A stretch of DNA of 5,442 nucleotides from Halorhodospira sp. (GCA_007121755.1 SKJZ01000257.1:1-5442), one strand, 5' to 3'; positions 1-5,442 are shown, numbered from the stretch's first letter. Made by a program: numbers and translations. Notes: a model not told the origin generated them from the sequence alone.

Positions 1-214
1 CCACGGCCTGTTCCAGGGTCTCCTGGGAGACCCGGCGGAGGAAGAGTTTCGGGTTGTGGCCGCACGCCTCCCAGAGGGGCTGGTCGAGGCGGTAGAAAAG
101 TCCGCGGACTTGGCGCTCCCAGGAGTAGAGCAGGTTGTTGGCCAAGTCGTGCAAACGCTCCAGCCGCGCGGGGATGTTCGGCCGTACCTCCAGAGAAAAG
201 GTGGTTTCGTTCAT
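1..214 (-). CDS. glgP: Alpha-glucan (glycogen/maltodextrin) phosphorylase, N-terminal fragment
   Basis: The 71 visible residues begin MNETTFSLEVRPNIPARLER and contain an NLLYSW segment (about residues 27-32) and LWEACGHNPKLFL (about 47-59). From memory, these match the N-terminal DUF3417 region of the GT35 alpha-glucan phosphorylases of the long bacterial/mycobacterial type, where NLxWSW and LWExxGHNPxxLL are characteristic. The family releases glucose-1-phosphate from alpha-1,4-glucans in the cytoplasm using pyridoxal phosphate. The PLP site and catalytic core lie beyond the left edge, so activity cannot be judged. The ATG at 214-212 is the only sensible start: the residues right after it already match the family, and no Shine-Dalgarno-like sequence is obvious. 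The gene lies 113 nt downstream of the last fibre subunit on the same strand and is probably a separate transcription unit. The gene symbol follows the family name; the exact substrate is not determined. Confidence 0.85.
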   Translation of the reverse strand, partial: MNETTFSLEVRPNIPARLERLHDLANNLLYSWERQVRGLFYRLDQPLWEACGHNPKLFLRRVSQETLEQAV

Positions 215-248
215 AACGATAGAGTAGCGCTCGCAAGTTTGGGGGCCC

Positions 249-280
249 TATGTAACATATCTTGCGCTCGACTGCCTTAA
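249..280 (-). promoter_or_regulatory. Candidate promoter/operator region upstream of the phosphorylase gene
   Basis: This is the only AT-rich patch in the 113-nt gap before the phosphorylase start. On the minus strand, TTAAGG (280-275) is followed 15 nt later by TATGTT, a weak -35/-10 pair with short spacing. The -10 candidate overlaps an 11-bp inverted repeat with an odd centre, TATGTAACATA (plus strand 249-259), which could be an operator. Neither element is close to consensus, so this only marks where a promoter would most likely sit. Confidence 0.25.
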
Positions 281-300
281 GGGGGCGCAATGAATGGCGT

Positions 301-318
301 GCGCCGCCGGATCGGCGC
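301..318 (-). terminator. GC-rich stem-loop after the last subunit gene (possible terminator)
   Basis: GCGCCG and CGGCGC form a 6-bp stem with a 6-nt loop (an alternative fold is a 5-bp stem with a 3-nt loop). It lies 9 nt past the TAG of the third subunit gene. It is placed where the fibre operon should end, but no U-run follows on the minus strand, so it is not a standard intrinsic terminator. It could instead protect the 3' end of the transcript, or be chance in GC-rich DNA. Confidence 0.3.
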
Positions 319-327
319 TAAGGAGAG

Positions 328-912
328 CTATTCGTCGTATTCCACCATGACGCTGAAGGTGCCGCTGTAGGTGCCGGGTTCATCCGGAACGGCGTCGGCC
401 GGGATGTTGCCGTTTACGGGGAAGTTCATGCTTCCGGAGAATTGCAGATTGGCGGCTACCGAGGTCTCGCCATTGGGCAGCGTGAGCGTGACCGGAACCG
501 CGCCGCCCGGACCCTCCAGCTCCAGCGCCTCGTCAATGTGGATGTGGATGTCGCTCCAAGGCTCTCCGTCAACGCGGAACTCGGCCGGTTGCTCGTCGTC
601 GAGAGCGGACGAGGTGCCTTGGACCACTGAAGGGAAACGCATTGGCGCTGTATTGGTGACTGCTAGCTCCTCGATCACGATCAGTGTGACGACCGATTCC
701 GCCTCGGCGTTGTTGCCTGCAGTCGAGGTGCCGGAGGTTCCGGCGGCCAGGAGAGCGGCCAGGATCGCTGTCGGCGCGCCGGTGTAGAGTACGGCGAATA
801 AGGCGGTCCGCCGTTCGTGTAGCGCCGCCGCCCGCGGGTACCGGTTACAGCGCTCCACCTCGGCAATGCCTTCCGTAACGTTGGTAACCCCCCCAGGTTT
901 TCCGTTATGCAT
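328..912 (-). CDS. DUF4402-type secreted pilin-like subunit (subunit C)
   Basis: This 194-residue product is probably an extracellular fibre subunit. Basic residues (RR at 34-35) precede a hydrophobic stretch at about 36-57, which looks like a signal peptide with an unusually long n-region. The mature beta-rich domain starts near residue 73 (ESVVTLIVIEELAVTNTAPM) and ends GTYSGTFSVMVEYDE, which matches the DUF4402 plan: an N-terminal strand, a 'xFGxV'-like turn, and a C-terminal GTYxGTFxxxVxY strand. The C-terminus closely matches subunit A at the other end of the locus (GxIPAxxVPxxxGTYxGTFxxMVEY), so the two are paralogues. The annotated ATG is 3 nt past the stop of subunit B and has no clear Shine-Dalgarno site. 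A GTG at 858-856, 10 nt after GGAAGG (874-869), would give 176 residues and a more normal signal peptide, so the start is uncertain. A seven-G run sits in codons 7-9 of the longer form. The domain has no cysteine, so there is no pilin-type disulfide. Confidence 0.82.
   Translation of the reverse strand: MHNGKPGGVTNVTEGIAEVERCNRYPRAAALHERRTALFAVLYTGAPTAILAALLAAGTSGTSTAGNNAEAESVVTLIVIEELAVTNTAPMRFPSVVQGTSSALDDEQPAEFRVDGEPWSDIHIHIDEALELEGPGGAVPVTLTLPNGETSVAANLQFSGSMNFPVNGNIPADAVPDEPGTYSGTFSVMVEYDE
869..874 (-). promoter_or_regulatory. Possible ribosome binding site for an alternative GTG start of subunit C
   Basis: GGAAGG on the minus strand lies 10 nt before an in-frame GTG at 858-856. It is a better Shine-Dalgarno match than anything before the ATG at 912, and the resulting protein would have a shorter n-region before its hydrophobic segment. 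The choice of start therefore stays open. Confidence 0.35.
888..894 (-). repeat. Seven-G homopolymer at the 5' end of subunit C
   Basis: Seven consecutive C on the plus strand give seven G on the coding strand, in codons 7-9 counted from the ATG at 912. Slippage of one base would frameshift the gene if translation starts at 912. If the GTG at 858 is the true start, the run lies in the short spacer before it and would not affect the frame. Seven is at the short end for contingency tracts. Confidence 0.9.
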
Positions 913-915
913 GCT

Positions 916-1353
916 CTACGGGTCCGTGACCAAGTGGACGGTCACCGGGAGCGTGCCGGCGTACGATCCCCCGATGCCGGGGATGGTGGTGACTTCCAGG
1001 GTGAGTTCGAAGCCGGGGCCACGGCCCCCGGGGTTGGTTTCGCCGCTGAGGGGGCCGTCCACGGCGACGGTGGCGAAATCGCTCACCCCCGGCGCCTCCA
1101 GAGTGATCTCCGTCGGGAAGTCGATGGAGAAGTAGAACGGGCCGCGCTCCTCGCTGTCGACTGTTACCCGGAATTCGGCTGTCTCTTCGGCGATCTCGCC
1201 GGGCGACGCCGTGCTGGTTACCAGGCCGAAATCGACATCGCCCGTTCTGTTCTCGACGCTAATCTCCGCCGCCGCGGCGGCCTGTACGCCGGCGACCAAG
1301 GCGCCGGCGGCAACGGTGCCTCGAAGCAGTCGATTCGTGCGGCTTCCGGTCAT
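916..1353 (-). CDS. Small secreted DUF4402-like fibre subunit (subunit B)
   Basis: The 145-residue product has a clear signal peptide: a basic n-region (R5, R8, R11), a hydrophobic core from about 12 to 23, and an Ala run with likely cleavage after A29, giving a mature protein of about 116 residues with no cysteine. The mature N-terminus ISVENRTGDVDFGLV lines up with ISVTNDEGMDFGTV of subunit A. The C-terminus GGSYAGTLPVTVHLV is a weaker form of the GTYxGTFxxxVxY strand of subunits A and C. It is thus a divergent member of the same beta-sandwich family. It lacks the roughly ten-residue hydrophobic/polar alternating segment that precedes this point in A and C, which could mean a tip or capping role (inference). 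Its ATG overlaps the usher TGA in ATGA, and a good GAGGG site lies 7 nt upstream, so it is translationally coupled to the usher. Family assignment is less certain than for A and C. Confidence 0.8.
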   Translation of the reverse strand: MTGSRTNRLLRGTVAAGALVAGVQAAAAAEISVENRTGDVDFGLVTSTASPGEIAEETAEFRVTVDSEERGPFYFSIDFPTEITLEAPGVSDFATVAVDGPLSGETNPGGRGPGFELTLEVTTIPGIGGSYAGTLPVTVHLVTDP

Positions 1354-4031
1354 TGGGGATCCCTCATTGGCCTACCGCGCGTCTCACTATTCCCTGACGT
1401 TTTTGGCGGTTTCCAGCTTATATCGGCACTGTAGACGATGTCACCACCCCGGATCTCGATCTCCATCGCGGTGTCGGCCGTGTCGACGCCCAGCCGCCGG
1501 GCGTCGTCGGGGTGGAGGTCGACTGTGTACCGGCCCGGCGGCAGCCGATCGAGGATGTAGAGGCCGTCGAAGGCGGCGACGGCGCTACCCCTGATGGTGC
1601 CTTCCTCGTCACGGGCGGTGACGCGGACCCCGGCCACCGGCTTCGCGGTATCGCCGTCGATGCGCCGCACGACCCCTTCGATTTCGCCGGTGACCGCCAA
1701 GCGGTACTCCAAGGGCTGAACCATGCCGGGCCGCGGGTCAACGCTGACATTCTCGCCAAGCCTGCGGATGAACGGATCGTCGATCCTGCGGAGGTCGAGT
1801 TCGATGTCGTGACGCCGGTAGGGGTCGAGCCCGGTGAGCATCGCCACGCCGTCGGCCCCGGTCTCCGCGCTGCGCCCTCCGCTGCGGACCACGATCCCCT
1901 CTTGCGGGCGCTCTTCCACGCCGTCGTCGAGCGATACCCGCACCGCGGTGGCGCCGTCGTGCAGATGGCGGCGGCCGTCTCCGGAGAGTGTCCAGCCGCC
2001 GGTATGCGGGTTGGGCATGCCTCCCGACTCCACGCCGACCGCGATGTGCCACTCGCCGTCCTCGTCGAGCACGCCGTGAGCGCCTACGCGGACCGCACGG
2101 AATGCGCCGGAGACGCCGGCTCTCAAGGTGTGTTTGAAGCGCTCGCTGAGGCCCGCCGTTACTTCAGTGCGCGTGGTGATACGGTGGTTCCAGCGCCGGT
2201 TCCATGAGGCGCGGGCGGTTTCAAGCTCGGCCTCCGGTGCGGCGGCGTACCGCAGGCCCAGCCCGAAGCGGTCTTTGCCGCCGTAGCTGCCCGTATCCAG
2301 CGAGCCGACGGTCTCGCGCTCCCACTCGTCACCCCAACGGCTGACGATACGGTGCCCGATGCGCACTCCGCCAGCGCGTCCGGTCTGGTAGAGCCTCGCC
2401 CGGTGCTGGCTCCGGTTCTCCTCCAGATCGTCCCGGCGGTAGTCGGCCCGCAGGTGGAACCAGTGGCGGACCGGCCCGCTCGCCTGCGCTTCGGTCCGTT
2501 TTTCGAGTTCCGATCCCAGATCCTCCGAGGCCAGGTCATCGACAACGGTGTGGCCGATCCCGGCGGACCACCGGCCCAAGGGACGGAACAGTTGGATGCG
2601 GTCGGCCCGCCCGCTGTCCAGGTCGCGTACCCGGCGCAACTGCCACCACGTCAGCCCGGCGCTTCCGGTGAGGTCGACGCCGGCGGCGCGTTCAGGATGG
2701 TCGGCGGTACCATCGCTGCGGTGTATTTCCCAACCCGCGCTCAGCCGCGGATGGAGTCCGGCTTCGACCCTTGCTCGTGCGCGGGGCCCCTCGATTTCCT
2801 GGTTGAAGGGCCGGTAGTCGCCGGCCACGCTGCGCTCCGGCTCGAACCGGCTGATGTCGTACCGAATCTCGCCGGGGGCGAGCATGCCGGGGCCGGAGTA
2901 GACGGTGTGACGTTCCGTCCGAACTTGCCCGCGGGGGCCGTAGAGTTTGACGTCGTAACGGTTTTCGCCGGGGGCCGTGGGGACGTCCGCGAACCGGTAG
3001 CGGGTGCCGGAGATCTCGCCGATGAAGTCGATCAATTCGCCGTTGCGATACAGTTCCGCCGACCAGCCTTCGGGGGCATCGCCTTCGACGGTGTAGCCGT
3101 CGACGCCGGCGGCCGGCCGCCCCCGTGGAGCGTTGGTTGCCGAGACACCGAGACCGGAGCGGTTGTGCGTGAGCAGCGCGGCCGACGGCGCCCGGACACG
3201 GCCGAGCTCGTAGCGGGTCAACCAGGGGCGCCGGACGTCCCGCGCCAGGGTCACGTCGGCCCGGTCGAGTTCGCCGTCAGTGGTGGCGGCGTAGAGACTC
3301 GCCTCGTGGTAGAGAAAGTCGCCGGCCATGCGCAGTTCACCGTCGGTTCGCGAGGGGCGTCCCTCCCGGCTTTCGTGTCGGTGGTCGACGGCCACGGCCC
3401 ACGCCGGGACGCTCCAAGGCCGGTAAGGGTGGGGCTGTACGGGGCGCCTTGCGTAATCGTGCGGTTGGTCGCGCAAGCCGCTCCACCGCCGCTCCCGCTC
3501 CAGACGCTGCAGCAGGGGGAGGGGACCGGTCGGCTCCAGAGCGGCGGTCAAAGTGCGCGGCTCGTACGTGATATGGACCGGTGTCAGCGCGGTGAGGAGC
3601 GCCGCGTCGATGTAGAGATCTTCGGGTTCCATCCGGCACTGCTCTCCTCGCGGGTAAAACCTTTTGTCGGCGAGGTGGGCGGTGCCGCCGGCGCAGTCCA
3701 GCGCCAATTCCAACTGCCGCTCCCCCTCCAGGATCCACCCTTCGGCCCTGCCGGCTAGCGGGTCGACCTCGATGGGCAGTTCGAGGTTGCGCGCGATGGC
3801 GCCCAGCGGGTAGTAGATCGTGCCGCCGTCGGCGATCGCCAGCATGGCATCGTCAAGGGTGTGGCGGCCCAGGGTCAGGGCCAGTACCAAATCCTGGCGG
3901 GCGTGCGGATCGTAGTCGTCGAAAGAGAGCGGTGCCGGGGCCGGGCCCGGCCATACGAGCGCGGCCGCCGCCAGCACAATGAGCGATCGGCCGTGGCGCC
4001 GGTCCGGTGACTGCTCTGTGATGCGGGGCAC
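1350..4031 (-). CDS. Usher-like outer-membrane assembly protein of a non-canonical chaperone-usher system
   Basis: The 893-residue product should form the outer-membrane pore through which fibre subunits are assembled and exported. The start is the GTG at 4031, 7 nt after the chaperone stop; the frame stays open far upstream, but that part is a shadow of the chaperone gene. Seen in order: a signal peptide (RRHGR, hydrophobic core 16-27, likely cut near A33); a periplasmic N-terminal domain at about 46-165 (TIYYPLGAIARNLELPIEVD at 71-90 resembles copper-amine-oxidase-N/STN-like folds) with a cysteine pair C113/C132; barrel-type alternating sequence from about 205; a plug-like segment at about 309-392 (WSAELYRNGELI, RFADVP, MLAPGEIRYDIS) resembling the FimD/PapC plug and its junction; more barrel to about 680; an usher C-terminal segment at about 693-777 (GADGVAMLTGLDPYRRHDIE…VDPRPG, compare the usher 'GYAxxPxLxPYRxN…P..G' signature); and a carboxypeptidase-regulatory-like beta-sandwich at about 779-872. 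A charged 20-residue tail follows. Canonical ushers are about 800-850 residues. Homology is judged by eye. Confidence 0.85.
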   Translation of the reverse strand: MPRITEQSPDRRHGRSLIVLAAAALVWPGPAPAPLSFDDYDPHARQDLVLALTLGRHTLDDAMLAIADGGTIYYPLGAIARNLELPIEVDPLAGRAEGWILEGERQLELALDCAGGTAHLADKRFYPRGEQCRMEPEDLYIDAALLTALTPVHITYEPRTLTAALEPTGPLPLLQRLERERRWSGLRDQPHDYARRPVQPHPYRPWSVPAWAVAVDHRHESREGRPSRTDGELRMAGDFLYHEASLYAATTDGELDRADVTLARDVRRPWLTRYELGRVRAPSAALLTHNRSGLGVSATNAPRGRPAAGVDGYTVEGDAPEGWSAELYRNGELIDFIGEISGTRYRFADVPTAPGENRYDVKLYGPRGQVRTERHTVYSGPGMLAPGEIRYDISRFEPERSVAGDYRPFNQEIEGPRARARVEAGLHPRLSAGWEIHRSDGTADHPERAAGVDLTGSAGLTWWQLRRVRDLDSGRADRIQLFRPLGRWSAGIGHTVVDDLASEDLGSELEKRTEAQASGPVRHWFHLRADYRRDDLEENRSQHRARLYQTGRAGGVRIGHRIVSRWGDEWERETVGSLDTGSYGGKDRFGLGLRYAAAPEAELETARASWNRRWNHRITTRTEVTAGLSERFKHTLRAGVSGAFRAVRVGAHGVLDEDGEWHIAVGVESGGMPNPHTGGWTLSGDGRRHLHDGATAVRVSLDDGVEERPQEGIVVRSGGRSAETGADGVAMLTGLDPYRRHDIELDLRRIDDPFIRRLGENVSVDPRPGMVQPLEYRLAVTGEIEGVVRRIDGDTAKPVAGVRVTARDEEGTIRGSAVAAFDGLYILDRLPPGRYTVDLHPDDARRLGVDTADTAMEIEIRGGDIVYSADISWKPPKTSGNSETRGRPMRDPQ
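1361..1365 (-). promoter_or_regulatory. Ribosome binding site of subunit B, inside the usher coding sequence
   Basis: GAGGG lies 7 nt before the ATG at 1353 and is itself within the last codons of the usher (…MRDPQ stop). It confirms the ATG in the ATGA overlap as the start of subunit B. It is the clearest Shine-Dalgarno match seen in this window, suggesting strong or independent initiation of this subunit. Confidence 0.7.
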
Positions 4032-4038
4032 GGCCGGA

Positions 4039-4878
4039 TTACTCGACGATGAGCGTGCGTTCGCTCTTGACGCCGCCCCCGCGGTCTTCCAGTGCTTCAT
4101 AGACGGCGTGGACGGAGTCGCCGGGCGGTATGTGGAGGTCGGGAAAGAGAAACCGGCGCCGTTCGAGGGGGACGACGACGACTGCCCGGTCGCGTTGCGC
4201 AAGGGGAGGTGGGTCGGCCATGTCGCCGGCGTACAGAGTGAGGCCGCCGTAGACGGAGCGGTCTCCCGAGCGGCCGACCACGATCTCCAGGCCGTCTTCG
4301 GTGGCGCGTGCCGCCTCCAGGGATACCTCGGCCCGCGGCCGGCCGTGGGTGATCGCAATGGGGAGGGAGACGGCGAAAAGCGTCTCGATCCGTATGGTGA
4401 CGCCGTCCCCGTCATCCCCTTCGCCGGGTCCGGAGGGCGGCGGGGCCGGCGGTAGTGTCTGGACGATGACCCGGGCGCGGTACTCTCCTTCGTCCAGGTT
4501 CGGTGGCCGGCGGACCTGCAAGCGGACCGTCTGCCGCTCGCCGGGAGCGATGGTGGCCTGCCGCGGGGCGTAGCGGATCATCGACGCGGCGTGGTGCGGC
4601 TCGCTGCCGGGGGTCTTCAGGAGTTCACGGCTGCCGTCCTCGTGTTCCACGGTATCGGTGACGATCACCCGGAACATGCGGGATGAGTCGCTCCGGTTGA
4701 TGACCACCAGGGCCGCCGCCCGTTCACCGTCGTCGATGAACAACCGGGTCGGCGCCACGTCGAGTCCGGCGTGGACCGGAGAGACCGCAAGCAGGAGTGT
4801 GACGGCGAGTGCGCGGGCGCGCGGGAAGCGGCTAAAAGCGCGGCCAAGAGCGGTTGCTGCCGTCGACGGGAGGTTCAT
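4039..4878 (-). CDS. PapD-like periplasmic fimbrial assembly chaperone
   Basis: The product has 279 residues from the ATG at 4878, with a signal peptide ending VHA|GLDVAPTR (cut after A37). The mature protein shows the PapD plan. Strand A1 carries PTR, whose R45 corresponds by position to the subunit-anchoring Arg8 of PapD. Next come NRSDSSRMFRV (61-71), IRYAPRQATIAPGERQTVRL (101-120), VRRPPNLDEGEYRARV (122-137), G1-like TLFAVSLPIAITHG (166-179), then a second beta domain to residue 279. It would bind unfolded subunits in the periplasm and deliver them to the usher encoded next. The loop between F1- and G1-like strands is long and rich in Pro, Gly and Asp (about 143-159), more like FGL- than FGS-type chaperones. 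The frame opens five codons earlier at a GTG (4893), but the ATG is preferred: GGTGG lies 8 nt upstream of it. It follows subunit A by a 113-nt spacer and precedes the usher by 7 nt, so chaperone and usher are surely co-translated. Confidence 0.9.
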   Translation of the reverse strand: MNLPSTAATALGRAFSRFPRARALAVTLLLAVSPVHAGLDVAPTRLFIDDGERAAALVVINRSDSSRMFRVIVTDTVEHEDGSRELLKTPGSEPHHAASMIRYAPRQATIAPGERQTVRLQVRRPPNLDEGEYRARVIVQTLPPAPPPSGPGEGDDGDGVTIRIETLFAVSLPIAITHGRPRAEVSLEAARATEDGLEIVVGRSGDRSVYGGLTLYAGDMADPPPLAQRDRAVVVVPLERRRFLFPDLHIPPGDSVHAVYEALEDRGGGVKSERTLIVE

Positions 4879-4919
4879 GTTCAGGGCCACCACGCACGTA
4901 TGTCACTACGAGACGGAAG

Positions 4920-4943
4920 GGGCGTGCCGGTGACGGCACGCCC
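4920..4943 (-). promoter_or_regulatory. Perfect 10-bp stem-loop between subunit A and the chaperone (possible attenuator or processing site)
   Basis: GGGCGTGCCG pairs perfectly with CGGCACGCCC around a four-base loop (TCAC on the transcribed strand). It lies 48 nt after the TAA of subunit A and 41 nt before the chaperone ATG. The bases after it on the minus strand (CTTCCGTCTCG) are pyrimidine-rich but not a U-run, so full termination is unlikely. Hairpins in this place in pilin operons often favour the first subunit over the assembly genes by partial termination or by blocking 3'-end decay; that role here is inference. Confidence 0.6.
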
Positions 4944-4991
4944 GCCGCTGCGGTTGATCGGCGCGCGGGGGGAGGGCGCTCCTGAAGTGCC

Positions 4992-5442
4992 TTAGTTGGT
5001 GTATTCCACCATGGCGGTGAAAGTGCCGGTATAGGTTCCGGCGGTGCCGGGGACACTGCCGGCCGGGATTTCGCCGGCAACGGTAAAGGAGTCGCTACCG
5101 CCGGTAAGGGTGCCGGAAGCATCCGCGGACAAATTAACGGTAACGGTGTTCGTGTCGCCGTCGTTTAGGTCGACGGTATTGGGGATGGTGATCGTATAGG
5201 CCTCGCCGTCTTGGCCGGTCACGCTGAACGACGCCGGAGTTTCGGCGTTGATGGCGCTGCCGTCGCCGGTGAACACCGTGCCGAAATCCATGCCTTCGTC
5301 ATTGGTGACCGAGATGGCTTGCCACACCTGTAGCGTGACATTGGCGTCGGCGGTATCCGAACTGCCCTCGGCCGCGGCCTGTCCGGCGAGGCCCAGGGTC
5401 AGGAATCCGGCGGCGCCCAGAACGGCGCAAGTGCGATGGAAA
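4992..5442 (-). CDS. DUF4402-type pilin-like subunit A, missing only its extreme N-terminus
   Basis: The frame is open to the window edge and gives 149 residues. The visible part starts inside a signal peptide (FHRTCAVLGAAGFLTLGLAG) with likely cleavage after QAAA (visible residue 24), so only the first few residues, including the start codon, are missing. The mature protein begins EGSSDTADANVTLQVWQAIS, has the MDFGTV motif (51-56), and ends GTYTGTFTAMVEYTN, which is the DUF4402 pattern. It is acidic, has no mature cysteine and is rich in Thr, Gly and Asp, as expected of a secreted beta-sandwich fibre subunit. Its place as the first gene, with a strong hairpin behind it, fits a major subunit (inference). 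An internal GTG at 5327 could be taken as a start, but that would discard the signal peptide, so it is rejected. Subunit C is its closest paralogue here. Confidence 0.88.
   Translation of the reverse strand, partial: FHRTCAVLGAAGFLTLGLAGQAAAEGSSDTADANVTLQVWQAISVTNDEGMDFGTVFTGDGSAINAETPASFSVTGQDGEAYTITIPNTVDLNDGDTNTVTVNLSADASGTLTGGSDSFTVAGEIPAGSVPGTAGTYTGTFTAMVEYTN

Noticed and set aside
262..290. Inverted repeat TTGCGC…GCGCAA in the gap before the phosphorylase gene
   Set aside because: Six-base arms 17 nt apart in GC-rich DNA are expected by chance, and the position does not match a clear promoter layout.
843..889. GGTTAC…GTAACC inverted repeat around the 5' end of subunit C
   Set aside because: The 6-bp arms are separated by 35 nt with no extension of pairing, too weak to call a structure.
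1268..1281. Perfect 14-bp palindrome GCCGCCGCGGCGGC
   Set aside because: It encodes the Ala run at the end of the subunit B signal peptide, which by itself produces such GC palindromes; no partner feature suggests a site.
907..1434. Plus-strand open frame opposite subunit B and the usher end
   Set aside because: It is antisense to a gene with a clear signal peptide and a good ribosome binding site; its translation is low-complexity Gly/Ala/Arg and unlike any known family.
2352..3758. Long plus-strand open frame (468 codons) opposite the usher
   Set aside because: It lies wholly antisense to the usher, shows no recognisable domain or signal, and its codons follow from the GC-rich third positions of the real gene.
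4032..4415. N-terminal extension of the usher frame into the chaperone gene
   Set aside because: The extra 128 residues are Ser/Pro/Arg-rich shadow sequence overlapping the chaperone; the GTG at 4031 directly precedes a good signal peptide.

Overview
The window looks like chromosomal DNA from a GC-rich Gram-negative bacterium, probably a gammaproteobacterium. The grounds are secreted acidic proteins with Ala-rich signal peptides, an outer-membrane usher, and dense minus-strand packing with GTG starts. A halophilic or Ectothiorhodospira-like source is possible, but nothing here fixes the genus. All supported genes are on the minus strand, so the order of transcription runs from high to low coordinates.

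Region 5442-916 down to 328 is one chaperone-usher-type surface fibre locus. In transcription order it holds: (1) a DUF4402-type pilin-like subunit whose first few codons lie beyond the right edge (5442-4992); (2) a 113-nt spacer with a perfect 10-bp stem-loop (4943-4920); (3) a PapD-like periplasmic chaperone (4878-4039); (4) an 893-residue usher-like outer-membrane protein starting at a GTG 7 nt after the chaperone stop (4031-1350); (5) a short secreted DUF4402-like subunit whose ATG overlaps the usher stop in ATGA (1353-916); (6) a third DUF4402 subunit starting 3 nt after that stop (912-328). In the proposed scheme, subunits pass through the inner membrane by their signal peptides, the chaperone holds them in the periplasm, and the usher assembles and exports them. 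The subunits are not classical Cys-containing pilins, and the usher ends in a carboxypeptidase-regulatory-like beta-sandwich after a recognisable usher C-terminal segment. This places the locus among the less-studied, non-canonical chaperone-usher systems.

Region 327-215 is a 113-nt intergenic stretch with a GC-rich stem-loop just after the last subunit and one AT-rich patch that may hold a promoter. Region 214-1 is the start of an alpha-glucan phosphorylase (glgP type), a metabolic gene unrelated to the fibre locus, which runs off the left edge.

No RNA genes, CRISPR arrays, insertion sequences or attachment sites were seen. The long plus-strand open frames opposite the usher and subunits are GC-driven shadows.
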